Shown one piece after another: positions 12,893 to 25,993 of a DNA stretch of 64,000 bases. Numbering within the stretch: the stretch's first letter is position 1; each line of letters opens with the position of its first letter. This stretch comes from Oxytricha trifallax. Lineage: Eukaryota; Ciliophora; Spirotrichea; Sporadotrichida; Oxytrichidae. The translations under genes were made by a program, and so were the position numbers. The notes below the pieces were generated by a model. The model searched no databases. It saw nothing but the letters and a program-made list of their open reading frames with translations, and had not been told where the DNA came from. The DNA lies in NCBI GenBank assembly GCA_000711775.1, contig ARYC01001256.1:36688-100687 (forward strand), given 5' to 3'.

Positions 12893-12988
12893 ATATAATA
12901 ATTAAAATAATTAATTTTTTAATAAAATAATTATCAAACAATCACCAAGATTACTAACTTTTCTCTCATAATAATAAACTTCATAATA

Positions 12989-14471
12989 ATGTTCAAAATT
13001 GAGAAAGTTTAAAGATCAACAAAACAGCAACAGATTATAAATAGCAAGAAAATTGTTAGCAACTCACTTGACAATATTGAGGATTTTAATGTTACAGATG
13101 AAAAATTCTTTAAATGGTGCTCCTTAAAAAATAGAGATCCAACTTTGACAACCAGACCTAAAAAATTAATTATTTGTGATTTATGCCAAAAATGTCGCAC
13201 TCCAGCTGAATTTAGAATTTGTCAATTCAGACACAAAAATAAAACCCCAAAATATTAAAAGTTTCCTAAAACTAATGGGTTATTTTGTTGCAAAATATAA
13301 AGCTGTGAATTTAAACCTTGTTCAACACGAGAGCAGTATGTGAAGCATTTATTAACTCACTCAACAAAATTATTATAAAACAATGGGATAAATACAGAAG
13401 TAAGTTTTATTTATGCTTAATTTATATTTAGTTGTTGATAAATTAAGGAGATAGAGAAATGATTTAGTTGAAGGAGAATTAAAATAAAAGAGAAATAGAA
13501 ATTGACTAATTTGCCAGTTTAAAATAATAATTATTAGATGAAGACTTGTAATAAGAAAAATAATTAAAACAAGAAATTATAGATACAAGAACAACGCCAT
13601 TTCTTAATTAAAGTTATGGAGAAGGATATAAAGGATGAAATAAATAAAAATTCTTATAACTGCAAAATGAAAATTAGTTTTAGGAAATTAAATAAATAAT
13701 ATAAGAGGCATAAAATGCAGGATTATATGTGGAGTATAATTCACTCCTTGACCGATAATTATAACATCAATATTTTACAAGATAAAGTTATAATTTGGTA
13801 GAACTTAAATGCTAACTTATTGAGAAGTAATAATTATACCATGAGTTCAAATACAAGCTATATTTTACAAAATTACAATTAAAATATCAAGATAAAATAC
13901 TTGGTGTTAAAGTGGATGAAGATGAAATAGTGATTCTATCAAGATACTTTGAAACAAATTTTAGGGAGTTACTAAAAGAAAAATATATTGAAAAAAATAA
14001 ATTTAAATAACATTATTTGGAATTTATGAAGCAATAAAAGAATTGCATGACAATGAAATAACGCATAGAGATTTAAAACCAGAAAATATCTTGATAAAAC
14101 TTGACAAAGATTATGAAGTATTTCTAGTTGGTCTTAATTATTGTATATATTCAAATGATTTATCAAACTCAAAGCCTAATACAGCAAACCCTTATATAAG
14201 CTCACTTCTTTAGATAGCTAACGGATCATAATTTTGGGATGTATACTCGTTTGCTTTAATAATTCTTGAAAGTCTTTGTGATAAGAAAACTTTTAAGAAA
14301 TTAATCAAGAAAAAATAGAACTTTCATAAGAATTTAGCTGATTACTTAAAATCAAGACCATTTGTTGGTGAATTGGAAATAATTTTACGAAAAATATTCA
14401 TAGATGAAGACGCGACAACAACAGTTCGGGAACTTGGAGATTGCTTAACTCAATAATTTAAATCGAGATGA
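12989..14471 (+). CDS. Zinc-finger-like N-terminus fused to a degenerate protein kinase
   Basis: The start at 12989 is followed by two Cys-rich stretches (ICDLCQKCRTP and FCCKIQSCEFKPCSTR...HLLTH, C2H2-like). A 32-nt GT-AG intron (13400-13431) follows, then a Gln/Glu-rich coiled coil and a kinase C-lobe (ELHDNEITHRDLKPENILI). The catalytic-loop HRDLKPEN is intact, but the Mg-binding DFG is replaced by VGL (FLVGLNYC) and no APE motif is seen, so it is probably a pseudokinase. A later WDVYSFALIILESL matches subdomain IX. There is an in-frame TGA at 13636-13638 and a one-base frame change near 13985, so this copy may be decayed or may contain unrecognised IESs. It ends at TGA 14469-14471, tail-to-tail with famB2. 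Confidence 0.65.
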
Positions 14472-14759
14472 TAATTAATTACTTTAATAATTTTAACCAG
14501 AAAATAAAGTATGGATTACTTCGATAACTTAAAATTTTAAATTCAGTAGAGCTGTAAATCTTAGCTTCAAATAAAATTATTTTAAATTAAAAAAAAATTT
14601 GAATCATAATATCAATTTACTCAATGAATGATAAAATCAATTTTAATATTATATTTATATTTATAATGCGTATATTCATTTAAAAAAGGAAATTTAAAAC
14701 TTATATTCCAAAATTTTTATTTACATTACTGCATCTTTGGCAAAATAAAAAGAAAATAC

Positions 14760-16610
14760 TCATTTTTTCAATTTATTATTATAATTTTAATAATAAATAT
14801 ATTGTAAGATTCTTTTTAATTTATAAAAATACTCGATAATTTTCTGAAAATCCAGAGTATATAGGAAAATTTGCTGATATTAGCTGCTATTATTTATAAA
14901 TAATCTATCTATGTCATTTCTAAGAAAGTCCTCATTGAGGAACTGAATTGATTTTTAATTAATATTTAAAAGGTTTTTAATTTAATTTAAAATATAAAAT
15001 CTAATACAACTGTTATTTCTATTAAAGTTCTGGCATTTTTGGGTGAGTTTAGACATGACATCCTTCTTCTATTTTTATATACAATAATTATTTTTATTGA
15101 TATATCATTTTAAATATATAATAAAATATATTTAATTGAAATTTTACTATTTTATTAAGATTATTTAATTTAGATATTATCATTATTCTCTCTCTGTTAT
15201 TATACCACCTTTTACTCGATTACAATAAAATTGCAATTGTAATCCAATTAATGTAGGAGCTATGACTCTATTTATTTATTATTTACTACTATTAGGCTAT
15301 TATCTTGGATTTATTTTTCTTATAAATCGAAGGTTTCAACATATAATTTACTCTCCTATAATGTTTTCTTAATAAATATGGAACTTTAATTAAATTTTTC
15401 ATAATAAAAATTATTCTTTATTGATATACTTATAAATATTTCTCATCTTTTGCAACTGTAAATAGTTAAAAAATTATAAATAAATATATATATATATATA
15501 TAAATATTTATTAACTGGTAAGATTGATTGTATATTTTAAGCGAATAAATTTATTTCTAATTAACCATACATACTATTCTGATTAATATTATTATTGTTT
15601 TGAATTTACTCGAAACAACAAGGCTTGCTTGTCTCATTTTAAACAAGATTTTAAAGATAGAGAATGTATTAATTAGTTTTTTCTTTTAAGTCCTCTTGGC
15701 CTATTCTATTGTATATATTCAAATAATTTAGATTTTAAAAGTCATCATTAATATAATGAAATTTAGAGTAAACTCATAATAAATTGTAAAATAATCTTGT
15801 AATAATTTCCTATTATTTTTAATTAATTTAGTTTAGGGTGGGTTGCTGCTACGTGCTCATAACATATCTGGCTTTGGAATCAAGATTATTTTCTTCAATT
15901 TCCCTTTATATTATGTCAATATTTTTTTGATACCTCAATCTTCTCTAGGTGATTGGATGTTCCTTGAAATCTTCGCAATCTTCATCTGAATCGAATGCGC
16001 AATCTGATTTCAAAATTTCATTATGATAAATTTTTATTTTGTTACTTAAAAAAATGTAAATGTAAATTTAAAAAAATGATACAGATTGGCTTTGGTAAGA
16101 TTTTAATTGCTTGTGAATAGTGGATATGGCATTAAATGTGAAAATATGCAATTAAATTTTAAAATAAGAAATAAAATTTAGGCAACATTTTTCCGTGTTA
16201 CAATTTGACTTTAGCCATTAATGGTTTGAACTTCTTTTTTCTCTGTATAATTTTGATTTGAAACATATTATGACATTTCTAAATAAATTTAGAGGTTCTT
16301 AGTAATTATCTTAACTTATGTACGGCTTATATACTAAATTTATAAAATTTCATCCTCAAACTCCCAGCAATTCATTTTCTCAATAAATGGATTTCTTATC
16401 ACTTAGAAAGTCTTTTAACTTTAGTTTTTCTCACACATAGTATAAGAATTTTTAAATGATCTGTTTTCTTAAGAAGGTAGTTCGCTTTTGATTGTTAATT
16501 GCATATTTACTGCTCGCTTAAAAATTTGTAATTTATTAATTATATTTTAAGGTATTATTAAAGCAGCTATCTTGATCTACAAAATACTCTATGAATCTAT
16601 CTTATGATAC
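14760..16610 (-). CDS. famB2: unknown conserved protein, paralogue of famB1
   Basis: Islands read leftwards: FIEYFVDQDSCFNNTLKYN (about 16580), VIRNPFIEKMNCWEFEDE (about 16400), EMSQYVSNQNYTEKKEV (about 16270), an acidic CAFDSDEDCEDFKEH (about 16000), MSCLNSPKNARTLIEIT (about 15050), then a 68-nt GT-AG intron (14943-15010) joining to FLNEDFLRNDIDRLF. The tail QKIIEYFYKLKRILQYIYY ends at TGA 14760-14762. All but the first and last islands have counterparts in famB1. No catalytic or binding motif was recognised; the conserved acidic DSxEDCxDFxEH stretch is the most distinctive feature. The start codon is uncertain. The gaps between islands are probably IESs or introns. Confidence 0.62.
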
Positions 16611-16790
16611 ATATTGCGTCTCATAAAATTCTTGTAAATATTACTTCTTATAAAATTAAGATTCCTTACTACATCTTATCTGCATTTTAATTTAGTAATT
16701 TTATTAAAGCAAGCCAATCCTAAATTTTCGGATTATAATTATTATAAATAAAGTTATTAGGGCATTTCGATATTCTAAAGTGAATACAGT

Positions 16791-17336
16791 TCAGTAAGCT
16801 ATTTCAATTAATTTTATATTAATATCAAGTTTATTAAGAATATAGAGTGGAAATAACTCATAATAAACTTCAGATAATTTATATTTATTTATACTATGAT
16901 TAAACTGATAAGCAAAAATATTTTAATTAAAATAACTTAATACTAAGATGGGAAATATTTATTCTTAATTTAGAAATTGAGATAACGATTAGTGTAGATA
17001 CTATATTAGTTTTTCAACTTATAAATCTTTAAAATTAAATTTCAATATAATCTTAAATGGTAGAAAGGGAATTAATTTAAATTAATTAATTATCAGCTAT
17101 TTGATCAAGTAAGATAATATAAAATTATTTTTTAGAAAAATCATTTAATTTATTAAATATTACTTAAAACACAAATTAAATTTTTATAGTTCAATAAAAT
17201 ATTTAAAAAATGAAGGGTATCTTTCCTGCTCTGGAATTTCAGTATGTACTTAGGGAAAAAAATCCCCCCCCCCAATCAGTATATTTCTGCACAAATAAAG
17301 TAGTATTCTGTCCACAAGTAAAGTTTCACTTCTCAT
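16791..17336 (-). CDS. Possible hypothetical protein
   Basis: A frame free of TGA for 181 codons runs from an ATG at 17336 to TGA at 16791-16793, with TAA/TAG read as Gln. Its N-terminal third looks protein-like (HTEIPEQERYPSFFKYF), but the remainder is rich in Ile, Leu, Asn and Lys as any AT-rich frame would be. It crosses a C10-11 tract near 17263-17273 that reads as Gly. No homology was recognised. It may be one island of a gene or chance. Confidence 0.28.
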
Positions 17337-17859
17337 AGATGGAAATATTTAATTTTTATAAATTCTTAGAAATTCCATCATATCAATAAAAAGAAATTGC
17401 TTATTTAAAACATCAATTAACTCTCTTATCTAAATAGAAACGAATATTTTCATGAAAATTAAATTAATTAAGATTAATTAAAGTATTTAGAGTTTCTAAT
17501 ATTTATTGAGAAAATGAATAATTCTTATAACTTTGAAAAGTTATAAATTTAAAATATTGTTTAAAATAGGAAGAGAAATTATTGTAGTGATTAATATGTT
17601 TCATCTCAAATCTTGACAAATAAAACAAATTTGAATTTCTGGTCATAAATCATCTCTTAAAAAATCAGATCAAATAAAATATTAAAATTTGAAAGATATA
17701 TTAATTAATAAAATTAAAAATTAAGGTTTTATGCTGTATAACGTTAATATATTATTTAATATATTGAGCTCTCATAATTAGGCGAGATTAATAATGTACT
17801 TTTACTTACGAGCAAACTTATTTTAAAAAGCCATCCAAGCCATCAGTATCAATTTAATA

Positions 17860-18223
17860 TAACATGATTATATTAGAAAATAAGAAATAAATTAAAAATA
17901 AATTAATTATATAAATAAATAAATAATATATTTAAATATTGCCAGTTAAATTTGGCTTATTTTAACGATTAAGGGCTCATTTTATATAAAAAATTAAAAT
18001 GACATGCATTTTAATAGTAGAGGTACTCTTTTATCCCATCGAGCAAGTGAGTTATTTGTAAGTTAATTAAATGCTTTTAGATTTTTAAAGTCTAATTAAT
18101 TTTAAGTCTTTATCGATTAAGTTAAATATCTTTCTTTGACCATTTCTAACTCCAAATGATTTAATTTATTTATTTAATAAATTTTAAATTATTTCTCAAT
18201 TTCGAATGTATTCCTACAATATT
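17860..18223. mobile_element. Diverged copy of the palindromic fold-back element
   Basis: This stretch resembles the element at 24092-24514 in order. Matching pieces include CCAGTTAAATTTGGC, AACGATTAAGGGCTCATT, AGAGGTACTCTTTTATC and GTGAGTTATTTG, and the right end TTCGAATGTATTCCTACAA matches TTCAAATGTATTTCTACAA. The left boundary is approximate. It abuts the 3' side of the coding islands at 18240-19210. Confidence 0.6.
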
Positions 18224-18239
18224 AGTTATCAAAATAACA

Positions 18240-19210
18240 ATTGTTTAAATATTATATAAATTTTTCGATTAAACAAAGATTCTTGATGATTTAGGTTCAT
18301 TTTTATTTTGCATAGACTTACTTAAGATTAAAGGAATCTTTTAAAAGCCGATTTTACTGATTGGGCTTTCTTTGAAATCATAATATAAAACATTAATGTT
18401 GTTAATAAACTTGCAAATAAACATAAGAAACAAAGATTTTGCTCATTTTACTTTTTAATTATAATTTTATAAATCTTCTTAATTAAGAATATCTTCAACT
18501 TAGGGATGATTTTCTATTAACTTTATAATATTCATTCATAGTCATACACATTTATATATATTAATTAATTTATAACTCAATCTTATGCTGAAAATTTTTA
18601 TTGATACTCTCTTATTGTTATGAAAAATCCATCTTCAATAGATTTGAGTTGTAGATATATTTCTATTCTAAAATACTTGAGTCTTAATAAACTACTATTC
18701 TCACCTATTTTTAATTTATCCTATAAAAAATATATTTTATAAAATTAAGTCGATCATATTTATCAGATAATCGTTGCTATTATAATTTTTACACATTCCA
18801 AAAGTTGGAGAGTATAGCTCACTCTTGGGTCGTAGGCTATTTTCCTCTATAAAACTAGAATTTATTAAAATTATAACAAATAAAATAATTATTTCTCTTC
18901 TTCAATTTCATCTCTATGTTCTCTTTGCAAATTAAAATTAATTAATTCCATTATTGATAATACTCCTAGCTCACTAAAATATTCTATTTTATAATGCAAA
19001 TGCAAAATGATATCTTACAAATTTTGAATATTCTAATTGTTTTATTTTCTGTTGGGTCTCTTTTGAGGTTCTACGCTACAACTTTTCATTTTATTTTGAA
19101 GTTGTTTCTTAGATTTCATTCGCAATTCACTGCCAGTTTATTCTTGAGAGCAGTGATTAATACCTTCAATATTAAATCTCTTTAAATTTTAAATTCAGGG
19201 AAGTAATTTT
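18240..19210 (-). CDS. Hypothetical protein, several coding islands
   Basis: Not recognised. On the minus strand the best island (about 19200-18880) reads as a charged, helix-rich segment (EPQKRPNRKQNNQNIQ, then MELINFNLQREHRDEIEEE). Further islands follow to the left (SLRPKSELYSPTFGMCKNY near 18840; MNIIKLIENHPQVEDILNQ near 18520; YYDFKESPISKIGFQ near 18370). The frame changes between islands, consistent with IESs or introns. Neither end was fixed. The plus-strand frame over 18994-19185 is its shadow. Confidence 0.42.
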
Positions 19211-21673
19211 CTTAGACTTTTTAATTATTGATTTAAAAGAAATTTTGGATAAAAATGATTATAAGAAAATATCTTTCAACTATTTATTATAAAATACTTA
19301 ATAGATTTTACATAAAAATATATAGTTTGTAATATTCAATATAAATAATTTATATATAAAAATAATTTCATACCAAATACATTAAATTAAATAAATAAAA
19401 CGTTATTCACATGAATTTATTAATATATTTTTATTTTTTTTATATATTTATAAAACTCTTGACTGGACTTTCATTTATTGAAGCGTTAGCCTATGATTGA
19501 ATAACTATAAATAATCAATATTTTACAATTAATTTTAACTCTAAATAACTGAGATAGATTTCATATATTCATATAAAATATTTATTTATATAAATTTAAT
19601 TAATTTTTAATTATTTTATTCACTCAACTAAGTTGAGGCAGCACTCTTTCCCAAAGTACGCTTTCCTTGTGAAGTTATTCTGTTCTTAGATAATAAATTA
19701 ACACTTTCCTATTATGTTCCCATTATATTTTTATATGTATTATAATTATTACAAATAAATCGAGTTTAGTATATATATATATTAATAATTAAATAGAAAT
19801 AATTAAGATAATTATAAATAAATAATAATTTAAATAAATTTAAAAGATCTGCCTTGAATAAATGCCATAAAAATTAAAGAGTATTTTGAATATTTATTGT
19901 ATAATTAAAATTATAGTAATTAATTTTAATAATTCAAAAATCCTTAAATTATACAATAATATCCATTTAGCTTTGATTCAAATTGCATTCCTCTTAAAGT
20001 ATATTAAAATTCATAATTTAAATGATATTAATTTATGTGAAATAATATATCTCTATTTTAAAATTATAAATTTTGGTAATTAAGTATTTTTGCTAATAAA
20101 TCTTCGTCTTGTTTATTTAGCAATGGTACATAATTTTATATAATTAATTTTAAATATCAATTAAATATTCTAAGTACAGTTTATATTTTCTTTTTATTGA
20201 CGAGTTTTAATTTATTGTTTTTATTACTACTATTTTATATTATATTAGTATTCCAATTGATTTAAAGCAAGTTGTGTTATTATTATTAATGGTGTTAGAT
20301 ATTAATTAAAAATATAAAATATGTTTACTAATTTTGAAGTAAAATATTTCATAATTTAAAAATAAACGCACTTAAGATTTTAAAATCTGATCAATGAAAT
20401 CTGAGTATATCTTTTAATATATTTCACGTTATCAACCTTTCTTAAATAAAACAATTATTTATAGAGCCTGCAATTTCAGTTGTATGAACGTGTGCTTGTA
20501 AAATTCAATATAATCAAAGAATCAGTTTAAATTTTTATCATTATTACACTGAGTCAAGAAATAAAGGTTTTTGCTTTCTTAAATTTTTCGGTTGATTACA
20601 TTTTCCCCGACCACTTACCAATTAAAAATCAAACTTGTTTGTTGTATTTTTAATTGCAAAAAAAAAACAAATATAACACGGTAAGTTCGGTAGAGGATAG
20701 CTTAATAATATAATTGTAACAATGATCCACAGGCATACACATTGATTATTTTTCTCTTAAAAGAACTTAATTTATTTTTTTATTCATTCTACCTTAAGAA
20801 AACTCCAAACAATAATAGAATTTATAATTTAAGAAACTAATAACATCATAACATAATAAATTTATCATTAATAAATTTGTATAACAATAATAAAAAAAGT
20901 TCTTAAAATTAAATAACATATAGTTTTTCAACTATGAATATAATGTTTTAAATAATAAAATAAGAAAAAAAATATATTATTTTAAAATATTTATGAGTAT
21001 ATAAATTTAGAGAGACGAGGGAAGCACCAATAAATTCATCATATTTTTATTGTGATTATGAATCAAATCTTAATTATTTTGCTTTCCAAAATGCTATATA
21101 TCAGCCGAGAATGAGCTTTAGTGATTTTTCGATTCAATTATTATTTTTATAATTCAATTATTATAATAATAATAATTATTATCTGATATTATTTATGATC
21201 CTCAATTAAATTTCCAGAATATAATAGATGCAGTTATTCCTTAGAAATTATACTTGAGACATCAAGTTTATATACATTTTAATAAAAAGTTTTAATGAAC
21301 TTTAATAGCAAATATCTTTAGAAATTAATGATCTTATTTAATTATCAAGGCAGATTTAATTTTTTTGTATAATAAATATTAAAATACCAATTCTTAATAT
21401 TTTTAATTAATAACAAACTAAACATATGAAATATAAAAATAATTTTTAATTTTAATCAAGGTTTTTTTGTTTTATTTTAGAGTTAATGTTATAAGTCATA
21501 ATAATAATTAAATAATTATATGAAGAATTTTTTAGTTTAATGATTAATTAATGCTTTATAATAATAAAATAAAATTGATTCACCAAGGTATTTTTGGAAT
21601 AATAGTTTATTTACTTCTGGGCTAAATAATAATTAATAATATAAGTTAAAGAAAATTTAGTTTAAAGTTTTCT
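19211..21673. other. AT-rich stretch without a recognised gene
   Basis: More than 80% A+T. A short plus-strand stretch near 21055-21125 (YESNLNYFAFQNAIYQP) might be a coding island, and a region near 20580-20720 (CCCCGACCACTTACC ... GGTAAGTTCGGTAGAGG) is locally GC-rich, but neither could be tied to a gene. No tRNA, inverted repeat or transposase was seen. Confidence 0.4.
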
Positions 21674-23540
21674 TCATTTTGGAAGAAATTTTAATTTTAT
21701 TTTAAAGCTTTCTTAAATTTTTGCAATTCTTTGTTAATGTTGCTCTTTAGTAATTTTAAACTGTTAATTGATTTGATGAGTTATTTCAGTTTTGCACTTA
21801 GCAATGTAAATATCTAGGTTTAGAAACTTAATTACTTAAAAAATTAATACCTGCCCCACAAAACAAAAATTTTTCAAATAGCTTGTACTTTTACATTATT
21901 TATAAATTTGAGAATATAAAATACATAAATATTATTGAAACTATAGTTATTCTGTGAGATTTTGATTTTGTTATAACTATTTCACTATAATCTCTCTATG
22001 TTCAAGAAACCATTAATGATTTAACGCTTATTTAGCGAATGGGCGGCAATCTTGATTTATCTTAAAATAATTTCTATTTTTTCATTTAAGAAAATTTTAA
22101 ACACATATTTAATCTAATTATTCATATTAAATTCTTGATCTTTTCTCAAAAGTGTCATGATTAAATTTTAAGCATTTTCTGAAATTTAACTCATTCTTTG
22201 ATTGAGATCCTTTAATTCACATTCTATGTTTTCTTCTAAGATTTAATTGCTCTGAGTACCCTGAAATAAAGAGCGGCCAGTTAATAAACTTGAAATAAAA
22301 TAAGTAATCTGAATATTTTTAAGATTTGAATTATCAAATCCTGACTAATTAGAAACATTCAATTTTTAATGTGTAATTTATTGATTTTTATTTTATTCTT
22401 ATATAAAACCATAATAATAATTATTTAGTCATTTAAACTCAAAAATTAAATAATTAAAAGTTTAGCTAAAATATTATAGACCCAATACTAAAAATATCGG
22501 CTTTATAGGAATAAGCCTTTTGGTCCAAAATTTCAGGAGCAACATACCCCGGGGTCCCACACCTTATAATTTTATTTTGAGATTCTTCCATGTTATTCAA
22601 ATTAATAGAGTATCCAAAGTCTGCTAGTTTGATTCTCATCTACTTTTAATTCGATTGAGTGATTAGAATATTGTCTGGCTTGAAATCTCTGTGAATCATT
22701 TAATTTTATTGCAAAAAGTTTTATTTAAAAAAACACTTTAATAATTAAATTTTGCTATTTTAAGAAAACAATTATTAATGTTGATTTTTTAATTTTTTTA
22801 AAGTCTGCCATTAAGAGCAATTATAGAGATATCTTTTTAACTTAATCTTCATTTAAAGCCTCTTTTAATAAAGATACACTATAGTATAATTCAAATGTTA
22901 AAAAAATAAAAAATAAAATTAAAATTATAATTAATAAGCTTGACTATTTATTTAAAGATCTTAAACTTCCAGATTCCAAAAACTCTAAAAATAGATACAC
23001 GTAATTCTTGCATTCTTTCACTTTTTTATTAAGTTAATTTAAAATACAATCTTTTATTGATTTATTTTAGAATGAGCACTGTATTTTACATTCTTATAAA
23101 ACCCCATAGATTAATTAAGAATTGATGATTGGAGTTAAGAACAATTAGATTAAGAATTAATTATTATTGGCGTATAATTATAATGTATAGACTAATTATT
23201 AAAACTATTGGCTCGATTAATAGTCCTTATAAAATAATCCAATCAGGGTGTGTAAATTTGATTTTAGCCTAATTATAATTAATATTAGCCAATAATAAAT
23301 AAATTTTAATCTAATTGTTCTTAACTCCTATTCTCATGTCTTAATTGAACTATGGGGTTTTAATATAGTTTAATTATTATACAAAAATTAACGTAAGTAT
23401 TATTAAAATGAAAATTTAAAGCCACATATTTATTAATTAAAAATAAGTAACTTTTATTATCTTGACAATTTATGATGATGACCCTAATTTTCTCTGATTT
23501 TGGATTTCTTCTATAATTTAGTTTCGTAAATCAGACCTAA
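21674..23540 (-). CDS. Serine/threonine protein kinase (canonical motifs)
   Basis: Islands read leftwards: an N-terminal piece resembling the glycine loop (QNQRKLGSSSQIVKI, about 23500); hinge region CKNYVYLFLEFLESGSL (about 23000); helix E (LNEDQVKKISLQLLL, about 22850); catalytic loop MIHRDFKPDNILI; DFG in IKLADFGYSINL; activation segment and APE in IRCGTPGYVAPEIL; YKADIFSIGSIIF (22720-22440); and subdomain XI with its invariant Arg (CRPFAKQALNHQWF, about 22040). The last frame stays open into a coiled-coil tail and ends at TGA 21674-21676. All catalytic residues visible in the islands are intact, so it should be active; the overall style is CAMK/NEK-like. IESs separate the islands, one of them containing the MITE at 23097-23362. 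The start codon was not fixed. Confidence 0.82.
23097..23362. mobile_element. TA-flanked MITE with one C4A4 unit at each end
   Basis: Inverted terminal repeats of about 75 bp, imperfect, start TAAAACCCCATAG at the left and are mirrored at the right (CTATGGGGTTTTA); both arms contain GGAGTTAAGAACAATTAGAT. The outer TA is consistent with a TA target duplication as in Tc1/mariner elements. There is no coding capacity. It lies in a non-coding gap of the protein kinase gene, so it may itself be, or lie inside, an IES. Confidence 0.75.
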
Positions 23541-24091
23541 TTTATATAAAATAACAATATTTGAAGTTATTCATTAATATTTTATTGAATTTATAGATAA
23601 TTGATATTTATAAAATAATACCTAAGTATTTTCTTATCTAATATTTTGAGTGCGTATACATATTAGCCTTTTTACTATTTTTATATAATTTTATATACTG
23701 AAGATTAAGAACCCTCCCCAAGCTTCTCAACGATTTAATACTTGCCTGGTATATAATTGCCGACACAATACCTGCTCAAATGCTTTGTCCAACACTTCAT
23801 TATAAAAATTTCAATTTATATTAATTAATATTAAATATTAAATTTATACATTAAATGTAGAAAAAACTCAATGATTTATATTAATTTTCAATGATGTAAA
23901 GTAGCAAAGAAAACGTAGTTCCAAATTTGTAATTATTATTAAACTTATTATTTATAAAAATTTAACTAAATAAATTAATATTAAGGGAATTTTTATAGGT
24001 TTAAAATAATAGTAAAATTATACATTTCAGATTTTTTTTGCGTCATAAAATTGAAAGAAATTATTTAATACAAACCAGATTAATTTCTTAT

Positions 24092-24514
24092 AATATTGTA
24101 GAAATACATTTGAATTTGGAAAATTAATTTTAATTATATTAATTATTAATCAAAATCTTTTCAGTTAAAGTTGGCCAATTCAAACGATCTTGGGCTCATT
24201 CGATAGAGAATTCAAAATTAGCTGGACTTTATTATTCGCGGTACTATTTTATCGCATCCCTGGAGCGAGATAACTTCAATTTAATGTGAGGGTATAATTT
24301 AATGAATTTAGATGCGTTTAATTAAATTGAAGTTATCTCGCTCCAGGGATGCGATAAAATAGTACCGCCAATAATAAAGTCCAGCTAATTTTGAATTCTC
24401 TATCAAATGAGCCCAAGATCGTTTAAATTGGCCAACTTTAACTGCCAAGATTTTAATTTATATTAAATTTAATTTTAATTAATTTTCCAAATTCAAATGT
24501 ATTTCTACAATATT
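24092..24514. mobile_element. Palindromic fold-back element, arms about 190 bp
   Basis: The left arm (24092-24283) is repeated almost perfectly in inverted orientation (24320-24514) around a spacer of about 36 bp. Both arms contain GGAGCGAGATAACTTC or its complement, and the ends read AATATTGTAGAAATACATTTG. The central 120 bp of each arm are nearly identical, so the element is young or kept identical by conversion. A diverged copy lies at 17860-18223. No ORF. It could be a MITE-like element or a source of hairpin RNA. Confidence 0.85.
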
Positions 24515-24774
24515 TAAAATCTTTTTTTATAAATAAGAATAAATCAATTTATCATAATGATATTGTAAAATAGAAATACAAAAACTTTAGTTGAATTATA
24601 AATTTTATGCAAAATTAAAATAATATAATTTTATTATTCTGCGGAATTATACCATTTATATATAATACCTTTTAATTTTATATATTATAATCTCTCTAAT
24701 TGTTTTTTATAGTGGGGGAGATTTATATAATTATTCTAAATTTAAAATCATATTTAACATAGGAAATTAATCAA

Positions 24775-25400
24775 CGAAATACCCCTACTAATAGTCTTAA
24801 ATATAAAAAGTAATAATTTTTATACATATTTAATAAATGATCTTTTTTCTCATATTTTTTGGATTCAGATTTTAGAATTAGATTACTCTCTTTCATAAAG
24901 TTGAAAATAAATATTTTATTTTTAGAGCTGAGTTGAAACCCTTAATATTATTCAGTATTATTTTAATTTCTCTCCTGGCTTGATATTCAAAAGAATACGA
25001 AATAAATAATTATAATTTACTTTATATCTATATATATATGGCTTGCACAATGATTTTAAGATGTACTATGATAATTTATCGCTAATTATTATACTTTAAA
25101 GCTTATCTGGTCGTTTTGTCTATCTCTAAAATACAATTATTGTGCAAATCCTTGATAAATACTTTTAAGTAAAAAAATGATCTATTTTTTAATAAAAATA
25201 GTTGTCTATCTTTGGAGCATTCTCTAAATTAACTCAAGGAAGAAATATTATTTTTAGGGGAGCTATAAGAGGATCTGAAATTGTTTGGTTATTTAAAAGT
25301 ACTTGGTGGTATAGGACTTTGAGAAAATTGCTATTTATTAATAGGTTTATGAGTACTTTTTTAAATTGTGCAAATTTAAATTTGAATATAAAGTGAAATT
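24775..25400 (-). CDS. Possible hypothetical protein fragments
   Basis: Two minus-strand islands look protein-like: TISDPLIAPLKIIFLPQVN (about 25290-25230) and MKESNLILKSESKKYEKKD (about 24890-24840), the latter ending at TGA near 24776. The plus strand over 25202-25396 is also open, so the strand is not certain. No family was recognised, and this may be chance. Confidence 0.25.
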
Positions 25401-25993
25401 TGGGTGGGGGGAGAAATTAAATTTAAAAATACTCTATATTTGAGAGGGGTATGAATGCTATTGAAGAATAATAAATAAATAATGTCTGGCAATTTTTATT
25501 TTATATAATTTAGATTATAAAAATAATTAACTCTAATTAAATAGACAAAATATAGGATTACACATTACAACAAAGGATATAATGTATTAAGTATTTTAAT
25601 AATAAACTGTATTGATGCCGTTGAAATCTTACTCTGAAGCATTAATCGATTGATAGTAAACAAGGTTTATATCAAGCTAATATACTGTGTTTTTTAATCG
25701 TTAGTCATTTGTTTCATATTTAAATTTAATAAGTTGATATTTATATCGATATTTTTTGTTAAAAAATACAAAATTAGCCAAAAATTATTTGTGAAAATAC
25801 TATTAAATTTATGTACTTCTTATTAAATTAACATAAAAATAATTTAAACTTATAAATTTTTCATAAGAATGTTGTTATAAAAATTTAATTTATCAGCATA
25901 TTTTAATAAAATGAACAATTTTACATTTATTAAAATATTAATGCAAAATAAAATGCATCAAATTAATTTATCTATTATGAGACTAGTAATATA

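Noticed and set aside
17263..17273. Poly-C tract as a regulatory or transposon feature
   Set aside because: No inverted partner or element boundary; it only reads as Gly codons of a weak minus-strand frame.
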